From: an uncultured Acidobacteriia bacterium | Lineage (GTDB): Bacteria > Acidobacteriota > Terriglobia > Bryobacterales > Bryobacteraceae | Direction: 5' to 3' | Assembly (NCBI GenBank): GCA_903925975.1 | Contig: CAIYHG010000155.1 | Location: forward strand, 1-34,101 | DNA length: 34,101 bases | In this document: one piece after another, positions 23,301 through 32,065 of the stretch | Layout: the number at the start of each line of letters is the position of its first letter | Position numbering within the stretch: position 1 is the first letter of the stretch | Position numbers and translations under genes: made by a program | The notes under the pieces: generated by a model | Seen by the model: the letters and a program-made list of their open reading frames with translations, nothing else | What the model was told of the DNA's origin: nothing | The model's database searches: none

Positions 23301-24556
23301 GGGGCGAAGGGGCTGATCAGGTTTCCGGCGGCGTCGAAAGCGAAAGCGGTCAGGGACTCGATTTCCAAATCGGCGCGCCGCTCTACCTGAGGCCTGAGGT
23401 TCTCGCTGAGCGCGACGCGCGCTATTTCGTTGCTGTTGCGAATCCAGCCGAAGGTGACTTCCTCCGCGTTGATGCGGCCAACTGTTGGCGCGAACCGTTC
23501 CAGGCATTCCCGGTCGGTGGGGTAGTGGACGGGGATGCGGATACCTGCCGGCGCGTTTGCGGTTAGGGAATTCAGGCGGGTGGCTTCCCAATCGATCTTG
23601 CCCAGCAAACGGTCGGCAACAACGTCCGCCATGCCGACGCCCACCGCGTTGCCGTAGCTGAGTTCGTGAAGATCGCGCAGGAAAATGCGCTCCACCCTGG
23701 GCGTATTCGGCCACGGGTTGTAATCGCCGTTGATGCCGCGGTTCACGGTCTTGGTGTCCATGCCTACGCCGCTGATGTTCTTGCCGATCTCGTCGAGAAT
23801 CAGAATGTCGATATCGAGCGGCAGCTTGCCCATCCAGGATTTCGCCAGCGCGAGGTTCTCTTCCTCGCGAGTTTCCATTTCGTCCGCGGGGACGGCATCG
23901 ATCTTTGCGGTGTTGTGGCAGGCGTCCTCCAGAATGGCAAGGCCGCCAAGGATCTTGCCGGAAGCCAGCGCCTGGCGGCCGACTGTCCGGATGACGTGCT
24001 CCAGCCCCAGGCGAAAACCGTGAGAGTGATAGCGCTGTGCGCCGGCTAACTTACCGGCGCCGATGGCCATCATTTTGAAGAGACCGCTTTCGATCTTGCC
24101 CGAGAAATCCGTGTGCCATTTCACGCGGTTGATGAGCATGACGCCATCGGCCTCATAGGCCGCGCGGTCCAGGTAGGCTTCGATGCCTTCGTTCGTCTTG
24201 CCGAGCGAAACCACTTCCAACTGGCTCACAATAGGGCAGCCCATCGAAGCTTCGGTGATTCCATAATGCGCCAGCACGCTGGCTTGGCCTTCGGCGGTAG
24301 CGCTTCCGTGGCTCCCCATGGCGGGAAACAGAAAGGGCTCGATGCCGTGCTTCTGCCAATAGCGCACCGTGGCAAGCACGATCACGGCGAGATTCTCGAT
24401 TCCCCTGCTGCCGACTCCAATCGCCACCCGTGCACCCGGCCGCAGCCGCGCGCCGAATTGCGCGGAGGCTAGCTGCCGGCTCACTTCGCCGGGAATATCG
24501 GCCAGCCTTCGGTCTTCAAACTTGGACCGGACCATCATCAGGCGGGGAAAAAGCAT
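23297..24556 (-). CDS. DUF2088 (LarA N-terminal-like) domain protein
   Basis: 419 residues from ATG 24556; the longer frame begins at a TTG (24595) without support. The N-terminal part has the pattern of the DUF2088/LarA lactate-racemase superfamily: VAIGVGSRGIENLAVIVL, FPAMGSHGSATAEGQ, INRVKWHTDFSGKIESGL and AIGAGKLAGAQRYHSHG. LarA itself uses a nickel-pincer cofactor. I cannot place its lysine and histidine ligands here, and no larB, larC or larE is nearby, so calling it a racemase would be too much. The C-terminal half (LDEIGKNISGVGMDTKTVNRG) is typical of this acidobacterial/planctomycete subgroup. It is the third gene of a minus-strand run after the HDAC-like gene, 100 nt downstream of it. 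Confidence 0.75.
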   Translation of the reverse strand: MLFPRLMMVRSKFEDRRLADIPGEVSRQLASAQFGARLRPGARVAIGVGSRGIENLAVIVLATVRYWQKHGIEPFLFPAMGSHGSATAEGQASVLAHYGITEASMGCPIVSQLEVVSLGKTNEGIEAYLDRAAYEADGVMLINRVKWHTDFSGKIESGLFKMMAIGAGKLAGAQRYHSHGFRLGLEHVIRTVGRQALASGKILGGLAILEDACHNTAKIDAVPADEMETREEENLALAKSWMGKLPLDIDILILDEIGKNISGVGMDTKTVNRGINGDYNPWPNTPRVERIFLRDLHELSYGNAVGVGMADVVADRLLGKIDWEATRLNSLTANAPAGIRIPVHYPTDRECLERFAPTVGRINAEEVTFGWIRNSNEIARVALSENLRPQVERRADLEIESLTAFAFDAAGNLISPFAP

Positions 24557-24656
24557 GGATTCAATTGTATCGTTCCAGCGCCGGGAGGAGCGCAACGGGG
24601 ATCACGCTCATTTGATAGCGGGCAAGCACGAGCATGCCCCACCCGCGCACCGGCCG

Positions 24657-25574
24657 CTATGCCGGCGGACGCTCCAGCAGTTCGCGGGCAACGGCGGCCG
24701 TGTTGGCGTGAACGGTTACGGTATCTTCTATGCTTGCCGCGTAGCCGCCAGCGAGCACGATGGCGATCGGGATCTTTCGCCGCAGCGCCTCGCCGATCAC
24801 CAGCCGGTCGCGCGCCATCAGGCCGTCGAAGGTCAACGACAGGCCCCCAAGTTGGTCCTCGCGGAACGGGTCCGCGCCGGCGAGGTAGAGCATGAACTCG
24901 GGTTGGAAGGAGGCGAGGGATTTCAGGTAGCCGTCGCCGAGCAGGGAAATATATTGCTCATCCCCGACTCCGTCGGCCAGGTGAATATCCAGACTGGAGG
25001 GCGGCTTCTCGCTGGGATAGTTGTTGAATTGGTGGATGGAGAGGGTGAATACGGAGCGGTCGCCGGCGAATATCGCGGCCGTGCCGTTGCCGTGATGGAC
25101 GTCGCAATCCACCACCATGGCGCGGCCGACTTGCCCATCGTGCTGCACGCGCCGCACGGCCACACCGACGTCATTGATCGCGCAGAACCCCTCGCCGTGA
25201 TCCGGGAACCCGTGGTGGAACCCGCCGCCCAGGTTGAACCCAAGGCCCGTAAGAATAGCCTGTTCGGAGGCGAGAATGGTTCCGCCAGCGGTCAGGCAAA
25301 ATGCATCCACCATACTTCGCGAATACGGGATCTCGAGCCGGAGAATGTCCTGGTAGGAGAGCGTGCCGCTCTTGAGCTTGGCGATCCACTCGCCGTCGTG
25401 GGCCAGCATGAGGTCCTCGGTGGTCGCGGGCTGGGGGGCGAGGAAATCACCCGGCGCGGCGAAGCGCGAACGCAGGAACCTGTCATGCAGCCATTTGTAT
25501 TTCTTCGAGGGGAAGATATGGTCGCCGATGTGCAGGTCGTACTGCTCGTGGTAGACCAGCTTGTATGGAAGCAT
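24657..25574 (-). CDS. Histone deacetylase-like hydrolase
   Basis: 305 residues, arginase/deacetylase fold, HDAC superfamily (AcuC/class IV-like). The zinc ligands are in place: Asp158 and His160 (DCDVHHGNGT) and Asp235 (AGADPF). The paired active-site histidines are His120-His121 (GGGFHHGFPDHGEGFCAIND). SIHQFNNYP and LAGGYAAS are further family segments. Bacterial members remove acetyl or related groups from proteins, polyamines or small molecules; the substrate here is unknown. It sits 12 nt after the AI-2E permease gene and is probably cotranscribed with it. Confidence 0.92.
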   Translation of the reverse strand: MLPYKLVYHEQYDLHIGDHIFPSKKYKWLHDRFLRSRFAAPGDFLAPQPATTEDLMLAHDGEWIAKLKSGTLSYQDILRLEIPYSRSMVDAFCLTAGGTILASEQAILTGLGFNLGGGFHHGFPDHGEGFCAINDVGVAVRRVQHDGQVGRAMVVDCDVHHGNGTAAIFAGDRSVFTLSIHQFNNYPSEKPPSSLDIHLADGVGDEQYISLLGDGYLKSLASFQPEFMLYLAGADPFREDQLGGLSLTFDGLMARDRLVIGEALRRKIPIAIVLAGGYAASIEDTVTVHANTAAVARELLERPPA

Positions 25575-25586
25575 GGTTCCGAGTTG

Positions 25587-26750
25587 CTAATCTCCCAGAA
25601 ACTTCCCGAACGGACGCAGCCCCCTCACATTGTCACAGACGGCCTTGATCCCCGCGGTAAGTGGAATGGCGAGCACCAGGCCCGCCGCCCCCCAAAGAAA
25701 TCCCCATAGCATCAAACAGAAGGTCACCACCAGCGGATTCAAGTGAACGCGCGAACCCACCACTTTCGGATACAGCAGGTTCATCGCGATCAGGTGCAGC
25801 GCCGCGGCAATCCCGAGAGCGGCAATATAGACGGACGCCTCGGTAACGGTAAGGGCCGCAAGGAGCGGAGGAGCCATCGCCATCGGCAGACCTACGTAGG
25901 GCAGCAGGCTGAGTATGCCGCTGATGGGACCCACGAGGAAGGGATAGGGCAGGTCGATCAGCCAGAACGCCACCGAACTGAGCACGGCGAGCAGCAATCC
26001 CAGCACGAAATTTCCTACCACGAAGGCGCGTACCATCTCCGCAATGCCGGTCAGACTGCGCGCCGCAATCAAACGCTCTTCGCCATGGAAGAACTGCAGG
26101 AAGCTGCGATTGATGTGGTCGCGCCAACTCAGCATGAAATACACCAGGAAGGGGATAAAGGAAGCCATCAATAGAAGTTCGTAGAACGAACTGAGGTGGG
26201 AGTATAGATAATCGCCTATGCGCACGGGCTCGGGCTGCGGCTCCATCGGGGGCGGAAGAGCCGGCGCAGCGGCCGCGCCCCGCGCGCCCTTCTTCTTCGC
26301 CGCCGCTTCCTGAGCCTTGAGCCGTTCTTCCTCCATCTTTCGCACGCGCGCCGGCAGAACCATTTTGTAAGTACGGTCTTCGACGCCCTGTATCCTCTGG
26401 CGCACGCCGTCCACTATATCGCCGACCCGTTGGCCGTATTTCGGCAGGTCGTCATAGAGTCCGCTGAGTTGGGCGTAGCCCGCTAATCCGGCGATGTAAA
26501 GGGCCAGAACCGCCAGGGAGCACACCACGAAGCTTGCCAAACTGCGCGGCAGGCGCAAGCGCATGAGGAGCGTGACGAAGGGTTCCAGTATGAAAGCGAT
26601 AATCACCGCGATAATGGCGGTGATGAACACCATCCGTCCGAAATAGAGAATCGCAATCACGACGCCCAGGGCCACAACGGGTAGGGCCAGCTGCCGGGCG
26701 TCTTGCACGGCTACGTTCGTCGCGCTACTAAGCTTCGATGTGGGCGCCAC
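25587..26750 (-). CDS. AI-2E family transporter (PerM/UPF0118 type)
   Basis: 387 residues, start GTG 26750. A multi-pass inner-membrane protein with hydrophobic segments at about 21-60 and 71-95, then about 190-208, 240-268, 270-300, 305-330 and 345-370. GLPMAMAPPLLAALTV and NPLVVTFCLMLWGFLWGAAG are typical. Despite the name, most members are not shown to move AI-2; several are ion antiporters. Residues about 138-175 form a Lys/Ala/Pro-rich charged loop (EEERLKAQEAAAKKKG, PALPPPMEPQPEP) longer than usual. It is divergent from ruvX across 30 bp and heads the minus-strand run with the HDAC-like gene. Confidence 0.9.
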   Translation of the reverse strand: MAPTSKLSSATNVAVQDARQLALPVVALGVVIAILYFGRMVFITAIIAVIIAFILEPFVTLLMRLRLPRSLASFVVCSLAVLALYIAGLAGYAQLSGLYDDLPKYGQRVGDIVDGVRQRIQGVEDRTYKMVLPARVRKMEEERLKAQEAAAKKKGARGAAAAPALPPPMEPQPEPVRIGDYLYSHLSSFYELLLMASFIPFLVYFMLSWRDHINRSFLQFFHGEERLIAARSLTGIAEMVRAFVVGNFVLGLLLAVLSSVAFWLIDLPYPFLVGPISGILSLLPYVGLPMAMAPPLLAALTVTEASVYIAALGIAAALHLIAMNLLYPKVVGSRVHLNPLVVTFCLMLWGFLWGAAGLVLAIPLTAGIKAVCDNVRGLRPFGKFLGD

Positions 26751-26780
26751 TGCGCGAAAAAACCCTTTACCGACTGTAAC

Positions 26781-27233
26781 ATGGACGCATTTATAATAGA
26801 ATTGTTGCCTTCCTCAAATGCCCGCATCCTGGCCCTCGATCTGGGCAAGAAACGCATCGGGCTCGCCATCAGCGACCCCATGCGCATCACCGCCCAGGGC
26901 CTCCCGAATATCGTGAGGACGAGAATACGCGCCGATTTGGAGGCTCTGCGGAGCTTGGCGGAGGAGCGCGAGGTCGGCTCCATCCTGCTGGGCAATCCCA
27001 TGAACATGAGCGGCCGGGAAGGGCGGCAGTCGGTTTGGGTGCGGGAGTTTGGCGCGGCCATAGAGGAGCGGCTCGGCATCCCCGTTACCTACTGGGATGA
27101 GCGGCTCACGTCTGTTGAGGCCGGCCGCGTCCTGCGCTCCAGCGGAATCAGTATCGAGAAGCGCGCCGCCGCGGTGGACCGCCTTTCCGCCGTGATCCTG
27201 CTGCAGAGCTATCTGGATTCTCTCGCCCCATGA
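26781..27233 (+). CDS. ruvX: Putative pre-16S rRNA nuclease / Holliday junction resolvase-like RuvX
   Basis: 150 residues, YqgF/RuvX family, RNase H-like fold. In E. coli the family processes the 5' end of 16S rRNA and a resolvase role has also been proposed. The acidic catalytic residues are Asp20 (ILALDLGKKRIGLAIS), the Asp106-Glu107 pair (YWDERLTSVEAG) and Asp133 (VDRLSAVILLQSYL). GNPMNMSGREG is the central motif. The ATG at 26781 has no ribosome-binding site, and a consensus -10 box overlaps the first codons. A TTG at 26805, giving MPSSNARILALDLG, is a serious alternative that matches usual family length. Its stop overlaps mltG. Confidence 0.9.
   Translation: MDAFIIELLPSSNARILALDLGKKRIGLAISDPMRITAQGLPNIVRTRIRADLEALRSLAEEREVGSILLGNPMNMSGREGRQSVWVREFGAAIEERLGIPVTYWDERLTSVEAGRVLRSSGISIEKRAAAVDRLSAVILLQSYLDSLAP
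26789..26798. promoter_or_regulatory. Possible bidirectional -10 element between the AI-2E gene and ruvX
   Basis: The AT-rich TTTATAATA reads TATAAT on the plus strand (26792-26797) and TATAAA or TATTAT on the minus strand. It could serve ruvX (from TTG 26805, nearly leaderless) and the AI-2E gene (leader of about 30 nt). No -35 box is convincing on either strand. Confidence 0.3.
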
Positions 27234-28228
27234 AACTGTTCCGGCTCGTTCGAATTCTGGCGCTCGTTGCCGTGGCCGGCGGCGGGTTCACCATGTTCCG
27301 CCTGGCCCGTCCCTATCGCGGTTTCGAGGGCGAGCGCTTCGTGGATATTCCGCGCGGCGCCTCGTCCCGCGGCATTGGCCGGATGCTGGAGCAGGCCGGA
27401 GTAGTTCGCAGCCAGTGGGATTTTCTGGCTGCCCGGCTGCTTCTGCGCGGGCGATCCTTGCAGGCCGGCGAGTACCGGTTCGACCGCGCGGCTTCCACCA
27501 TCGAGGTTTATCGCCGCATCGGGCGGGGCGACATTTTCTATCTCTCGTTAGTGGTTCCCGAGGGATGGAACCTGTTCGATATCGCCGCGGCGGCTGAAAA
27601 GTTGGGGCTATTCCCGGCGCCGCGCTTCCTGGCTGCCGCGCGCGACCCGGGAATGATTCGCGACCTCGACCCCCGCGCGCCCACGCTCGAAGGGTACCTG
27701 TTCCCGAATACCTACAGGCTCAGCCGCCACACCACGCCGGAGGAACTGTGCCGCCTCATGACCTCGAAGTTCCGCGACGTGTGGCGGGGCCTTGGAGATA
27801 GGCCCAACGCGCACGATACAGTCGCGCTGGCATCACTGGTGGAAAAAGAGGGCAAGGTGGAATCCGATAGGCCCTCCATCGCGGCGGTCTTCCGCAACCG
27901 GCTGAAGATCGGAATGAAGCTGGATTGCGACCCTACCGTGATTTACGCGGCGCTGCTCGAAGACCGGTATCGAGGGGCGATTTACAGATCGGACCTCGCC
28001 AAGGCGAGCCCGTATAACACTTACCAGAGCGCGGGATTACCGCCTGGGGCCATCGCCAATCCGGGCGAGGCGTCGCTCAAGGCCGCGTTGTATCCGGCCG
28101 AATCCGACGCGCTCTACTTCGTCCTGCGGCCGGACGGTTCCGGGGCGCATCAGTTCTCTAGTACCATGGCCTTGCAGGAGCAGGCCGTTGCCAAGTATCG
28201 CCGTGCCATCCGAAAGAAAGTCCGCTAA
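27230..28228 (+). CDS. mltG: Endolytic murein transglycosylase MltG
   Basis: 332 residues, YceG/MltG family. It is anchored in the inner membrane by an N-terminal segment (LVRILALVAVAGGGFTMF) and cuts nascent peptidoglycan strands, which sets glycan length. A LysM-like part follows (FVDIPRGASSRGIGRMLEQAG). The catalytic region is LASLVEKEGKVESDRPSIA with the active-site glutamate in the EKE (Glu205/Glu207), then VFRNRLKIGMKLDCDPTVIY and YNTYQSAGLPPGAIANPG. The C-terminal YFVLRPDGSGAHQFSSTM is conserved. The ATG overlaps the ruvX stop (ATGA); ruvX-mltG adjacency is common in bacteria. Confidence 0.93.
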   Translation: MKLFRLVRILALVAVAGGGFTMFRLARPYRGFEGERFVDIPRGASSRGIGRMLEQAGVVRSQWDFLAARLLLRGRSLQAGEYRFDRAASTIEVYRRIGRGDIFYLSLVVPEGWNLFDIAAAAEKLGLFPAPRFLAAARDPGMIRDLDPRAPTLEGYLFPNTYRLSRHTTPEELCRLMTSKFRDVWRGLGDRPNAHDTVALASLVEKEGKVESDRPSIAAVFRNRLKIGMKLDCDPTVIYAALLEDRYRGAIYRSDLAKASPYNTYQSAGLPPGAIANPGEASLKAALYPAESDALYFVLRPDGSGAHQFSSTMALQEQAVAKYRRAIRKKVR

Positions 28229-28697
28229 AAGCCGCTTGCGCGACTATCTGGCCGCGCACGAGCCCGCTGCTATCACGCGCGCGGTATGGGAAGATCTGCT
28301 GCAAGCGCTGAGCCCGGTTTCCGAAAGCTATTTGCGCGATCTGCTGCACGATACCGGGCTGCCCTTCGAGCAGCCCTATGCCGGCGTCCGCCAGCACACC
28401 TTCGAGGAACTGGAGCAATCGCTCCTGGAGATCTGGCGAGTCTATACGGAGGCGCAAGCCGCGGGCGACCGCGACCGCGCGCGCTACTGCCGGCGCCAGG
28501 TGATCGCGGCGAAAGACCGGGCGAAGTTTCTTGCGGGCGGCGCGCGAACCAGCGATGGCAAGAAAGCGCAGAAACGCGAGATGGCCGAGTGGATGATGGT
28601 ATGGCTGGAAAACCCCGAGGTGTTCCCCGCGTGGGTGGAAGCCCGCAAGCGCCGGTTAGGGCAGAGTCAGAGCGACTCGAACACGAATCCTTGGTGA
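28188..28697 (+). CDS. Conserved-looking hypothetical protein, third gene of the ruvX-mltG operon
   Basis: 169 residues, no recognised family. The likely start is TTG 28188, with GCAGGAG 8 nt upstream inside the end of mltG; GTG 28203 is an alternative. The reading frames overlap by 41 nt, so it is cotranscribed and coupled. The protein is highly charged, predicted all-helical and cytoplasmic. It has no signal or membrane segment, a Glu/Arg-rich middle (EELEQSLLEIWRVYTEA, DRDRARYCRRQVIAAKDRAKF) and a Trp-rich tail (MAEWMMVWLENPEVFPAWV). It could be a small adaptor or nucleic-acid-associated protein; I have no evidence for a function. Confidence 0.65.
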   Translation: MPSIAVPSERKSAKSRLRDYLAAHEPAAITRAVWEDLLQALSPVSESYLRDLLHDTGLPFEQPYAGVRQHTFEELEQSLLEIWRVYTEAQAAGDRDRARYCRRQVIAAKDRAKFLAGGARTSDGKKAQKREMAEWMMVWLENPEVFPAWVEARKRRLGQSQSDSNTNPW

Positions 28698-28713
28698 AAT
28701 AGCCGGGTGTAGT

Positions 28714-28740
28714 GGCGCCGGACTCAGCGTGGACGGCGCC
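28714..28740. terminator. Hairpin between convergent genes
   Basis: A 7-bp stem, GGCGCCG (28714-28720) with CGGCGCC (28734-28740), has a 13-nt loop. It lies between two convergent genes and lacks a T run. Confidence 0.35.
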
Positions 28741-28754
28741 GTGGCGACAGGAGG

Positions 28755-29537
28755 TTAGGGGCTATCGTGCAAGCCCAGCCGGTAGCCCAAAATCGCCTTT
28801 ACCAGAAGGTGGTCAGTTGCCTGGGTGACTCCCACGCCCACGCCGAAATTGAATTCCCACTTCGGCCCGAAGTCCACATCGATGGCGGGCACGAACGCGT
28901 GCTCCTGGTCCCGCGCGGAGTTGAATCCAGTCACGGGCCCGTAGGCTCCGTAATACTCCAAGCCTAGTTGGGCTTTTTTCAGCGCGGCATAGCTGAATTT
29001 CACGTTCGGAGAGAACTCCACACCCGACGCAACTCCAGGGCCGTGAAAGGCGCGTTCGAGCGTTGGATTAAAGGCAAAGTACCACTTTCCGGATTCCTTA
29101 TCGATGATCGGCCGGAACTCGCAACCCCACGTATCCGACGAGAAACTCGCACGCTGGTACCCGCACTCCGCCGACAAACTTAAGCCTACCGGCAGCCCGT
29201 AACGCGCAGGCACGGAGACGCGCGGCCTCAGGTGAGTCCCCACCCACTTCAATCCACCATCGGGCTGGATGCTGGTGAACTGATAGAATCCGACTTCCAG
29301 CCACTCTCCGAACCCGTGAGTAATCTCCACGGTTTCATGGACAGCGTGGTTCGTCGGCAGTACTCCGTCGACCGTATCTTTGACGCCCTTGACGGTGACG
29401 TTACTGTGAAGTTCGACTACGGTTACGCCTTTGGGCGTCAGTTCGGAACCATAGACCTGTACCTCGTAATTTCCTTGCGAACGGCCGGCCAAAGCGCAGA
29501 ACGTGAGCAGGGCCGATGCAGCGATGAAATGGCGCAA
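28755..29537 (-). CDS. Secreted hypothetical protein, possible outer-membrane beta-barrel
   Basis: 260 residues from TTG 29537, which is preferred because GGAGGAG lies about 7 nt upstream. A longer frame from TTG 29558 would put this Shine-Dalgarno inside the gene. A signal peptide (FIAASALLTFCALAGRSQG) is followed by alternating hydrophobic/polar strands rich in Gly and aromatics (VEITHGFGEWLEVGFYQF, RPRVSVPARYGLPVGLSL, WEFNFGVGVGVTQATDHL). The C-terminus ILGYRLGLHDSP does not end in the classic aromatic. No family is recognised with confidence. A porin-like or transporter-associated barrel is possible. It stands alone between convergent neighbours and no partner is evident. Confidence 0.6.
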   Translation of the reverse strand: MRHFIAASALLTFCALAGRSQGNYEVQVYGSELTPKGVTVVELHSNVTVKGVKDTVDGVLPTNHAVHETVEITHGFGEWLEVGFYQFTSIQPDGGLKWVGTHLRPRVSVPARYGLPVGLSLSAECGYQRASFSSDTWGCEFRPIIDKESGKWYFAFNPTLERAFHGPGVASGVEFSPNVKFSYAALKKAQLGLEYYGAYGPVTGFNSARDQEHAFVPAIDVDFGPKWEFNFGVGVGVTQATDHLLVKAILGYRLGLHDSP

Positions 29538-29631
29538 TGCTTTTCTCCTCCGGGTCAAGCGATTCTTACTAGTCTAATTCACGGGGAAGAGTTTGTGCAG
29601 TATCACAGTGCGCTGCCGCACATTGGGCCGA

Positions 29632-30774
29632 TCAGCGGATTCCAGCGGCGTCCCGGTAGATCTCAAGCACCTGCCGCGCCGTCCTGTCCCAGCTGAAACG
29701 GGCGGCTTGTTCCCGGCCGCGGCGGATCAGTTCCTGCCGCAAATTCCCGTCCACCAGAGCCTCGCGTATCCCGCGGGCGATATCGAAGACGTTCAGCGGG
29801 TTCACCAGGATGGCGGCGTCGCCCACCACTTCCGGAATCGAGCTGATGTTAGACGTCACCACCGGCGCGCCACACGCCATGGCCTCCAGCGGCGGAAGGC
29901 CGAAGCCTTCGTATTGGGATGGGAATACAAAGGCGGCCGCCGATTCGTAAAAGCAACGCAGCGTTTCGAAGGGGACGAAGCCGAGAAACCGCACCATCTG
30001 TTCCACGCGGCTCTTGATCACAGCGTGGCGCACGGCCGGGTATTGCGAAATCGTATCGCCAATCAGGACCAGGCGCAGGTCCTTATATACCGGATGATTC
30101 GCGAGCTGCTCGCGCGCCACCGCGAAGGCTTCCACCAATCGGGGCACGTTCTTATGGCGCCGGATATTGCCGGCGTAGAGCAGGAACGGGTAGTTGATCT
30201 GATACCGCTCCAGAATCCGCTGGTGGGCTTCGGGAGAATCGAAATCACGCTGGCAGAAGCCGGGATCGGGCGCGTTGTAGACGCGGCAGATGCGGCTCGA
30301 CGGCACGCCAAGCACGTTCTCCACGTCACGCTTGGTGGCGTCGGAAACCGCGATCACACGCGTGGCGCGAAGCAAGCCCCGCCGGAACCGGTAGCGGTGC
30401 AACTGCGAGCGAATGCTGCCCTGGCTTCCTTCCGGATAGAGCAGGCTGGCCATATCGTGAATCGTCACCACGTACGGCCGCACCATGAGCGCCGGCACGC
30501 GGTTGAGCGGAATGTGAACCAGATCTGGCCGCAGTTGGTGAAGGAACAGGGGAAACGCGAGGTTGTACAAAGGATCCGAATCCCTGCGCGCGTAAGCCGC
30601 GGATTGAAAGTTAGGCGGCAGCCCGGCCAGCGTGCGCACATCATCCGGGCCGCTTACGACGGTGTAGCGGTTCGTGGCGTCGATGTCGCCCAGCGCGTGC
30701 ACGAGGCTTCGGATGTAGGTGCCGATTCCGAAATCCCGGATGCGCCGGGCGTCAATAACAATGTGAAGCGCCAT
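29632..30774 (-). CDS. Glycosyltransferase family 4 protein
   Basis: 380 residues, GT-B fold, GT4 family; transfers a sugar from an activated donor with retention, probably in glycan or lipopolysaccharide synthesis. The N-terminal domain has IVIDARRIRDFGIGTYIRSL and VVTIHDMAS. The donor-binding domain carries YAGNIRRHKNVPRLVEAF and the EX7E motif at Glu289 to Glu297 (QYEGFGLPPLEAMACGAPVV), then SSIPEVVGDAAILVNP. It starts 10 nt after the glyA stop, so it is probably a downstream operon member. No other polysaccharide gene is in the window, and donor and acceptor are unknown. Confidence 0.9.
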   Translation of the reverse strand: MALHIVIDARRIRDFGIGTYIRSLVHALGDIDATNRYTVVSGPDDVRTLAGLPPNFQSAAYARRDSDPLYNLAFPLFLHQLRPDLVHIPLNRVPALMVRPYVVTIHDMASLLYPEGSQGSIRSQLHRYRFRRGLLRATRVIAVSDATKRDVENVLGVPSSRICRVYNAPDPGFCQRDFDSPEAHQRILERYQINYPFLLYAGNIRRHKNVPRLVEAFAVAREQLANHPVYKDLRLVLIGDTISQYPAVRHAVIKSRVEQMVRFLGFVPFETLRCFYESAAAFVFPSQYEGFGLPPLEAMACGAPVVTSNISSIPEVVGDAAILVNPLNVFDIARGIREALVDGNLRQELIRRGREQAARFSWDRTARQVLEIYRDAAGIR

Positions 30775-30784
30775 AGCGCCAGCT

Positions 30785-32065
30785 TCAAACGCGAACGGGA
30801 GCTAACTTCCAACGATACAGCGGAAACCGCGCCGTGAGGGCTTCCACCCTCTGGCGCACCCCGGCCAAGGCCGTTTCGTTCGTCATGTTCTGAAGCGCCT
30901 CCGCGATCAGCGCGCCCACTTCGCGCATTTCCGGCTCTTTGAAACCGCGGGTTGTGACCGCGGGCGAGCCCAGCCGGATTCCGCTGGGATTGAGCGGCGG
31001 ATTTGTGTCGAAGGGGATCGCGTTCTTGTTCACCGTTATCCGCGCGCGGTCGAGCGTCTGTTCGGCCTCTTTGCCTCGAATGCCCTTGGAAAACACGTCG
31101 AGCAGCAACAGGTGCGTATCGGTGCCGCCCGAGACGACGCGGAAGCCCGCGTCCATCAGCGTCTGGGCCAGGGCCTGCGCGTTCGCCACAACCTGCTTCT
31201 GATATTCGCGGAACTCGGGTTGCAGGGCCTCCAGGAAGCAGACCGCCTTCGCGGCTACCACGTGCACCAGCGGACCGCCCTGAATACCGGGGAATACCAC
31301 TTTGTCGATAGCCGCGCCAAACTTCTCTTTGGCCAAAATCAGCCCGGCCCGCGGGCCGCGCAGTGTCTTGTGGGTTGTAGACGTCACAATATCCGCGTAC
31401 TGGCAGGGATTGGGGTGCATCCCGGCGGCGACGAGTCCCGAAATATGCGCCATGTCCACCATGAAGACCGCCCCAACTTCATCGGCAATCTCGCGGAAGC
31501 GCGCGAAATCGATGATCCGCGGATACGCGCTTGCCCCGGTGATGATCATCTTCGGCTTGTGCTCGCGGGCCAGGCGCGCCACCTCGTCGTAATCGATCCG
31601 CTCGTCTTCTTTGCGCACGCCGTAGGGAACGATGTTGTAAGTCTTCCCCGAGAAATTCAGCTTGTGGCCGTGGGTCAGGTGCCCGCCGTGAGCCAGGTTC
31701 AAGCCCATTACCGTATCGCCCGGCGAGCACACCGCGATATAGGCGGCCTGGTTGGCCTGTGATCCCGAATGCGGCTGCACATTCGCGTATTCGGCGCCGA
31801 AAAGCTGCTTGGCGCGGTCGCGAGCCAGGTTCTCTACCACGTCGGTGCACTCGCAGCCGCCGTAGTAGCGCTTGCCGGGGTAGCCTTCCGCATACTTGTT
31901 CGTGAACACGCTCGAGGTGGCTTCCAAGACGGCTTCGGATGTGAAGTTCTCGCTCGCGATCAATTCCAGTTGCGAGTGTTGCCGCTCCACCTCGTGTTGG
32001 ATGGCGTCATAAACCGCCGGGTCCACTTCGGACAGCGGCCGCGACATTCGTTCTGATGGCGTCAT
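30785..32065 (-). CDS. glyA: Serine hydroxymethyltransferase
   Basis: 426 residues, fold-type I PLP enzyme that interconverts serine and glycine with tetrahydrofolate, feeding one-carbon metabolism in the cytoplasm. The PLP-binding lysine is Lys233 ([15 protein letters not shown]), with the cofactor Asp204 and His207 in [13 protein letters not shown]. Other family segments are [36 protein letters not shown] and the C-terminal [18 protein letters not shown] 32065 lies 7 nt after GGAGGAG. A short upstream frame on the same strand overlaps its start (ATGA). Divergent from proS. Confidence 0.97.
   Translation of the reverse strand: MTPSERMSRPLSEVDPAVYDAIQHEVERQHSQLELIASENFTSEAVLEATSSVFTNKYAEGYPGKRYYGGCECTDVVENLARDRAKQLFGAEYANVQPHSGSQANQAAYIAVCSPGDTVMGLNLAHGGHLTHGHKLNFSGKTYNIVPYGVRKEDERIDYDEVARLAREHKPKMIITGASAYPRIIDFARFREIADEVGAVFMVDMAHISGLVAAGMHPNPCQYADIVTSTTHKTLRGPRAGLILAKEKFGAAIDKVVFPGIQGGPLVHVVAAKAVCFLEALQPEFREYQKQVVANAQALAQTLMDAGFRVVSGGTDTHLLLLDVFSKGIRGKEAEQTLDRARITVNKNAIPFDTNPPLNPSGIRLGSPAVTTRGFKEPEMREVGALIAEALQNMTNETALAGVRQRVEALTARFPLYRWKLAPVRV

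Noticed and set aside
23297-24556. Naming the DUF2088 protein a nickel-dependent lactate racemase
   Set aside because: Only the N-terminal superfamily pattern is seen. The nickel-pincer lysine and the larB/C/E genes could not be found in the window.
24369-25709. 446-residue plus-strand frame over the HDAC-like gene
   Set aside because: It is a shadow of the minus-strand deacetylase, whose zinc ligands are intact.
29593-30837. 414-residue plus-strand frame over the glycosyltransferase gene
   Set aside because: It is antisense to a GT4 gene with a complete EX7E motif, and its His/Arg/Val-rich composition is that of a shadow frame.
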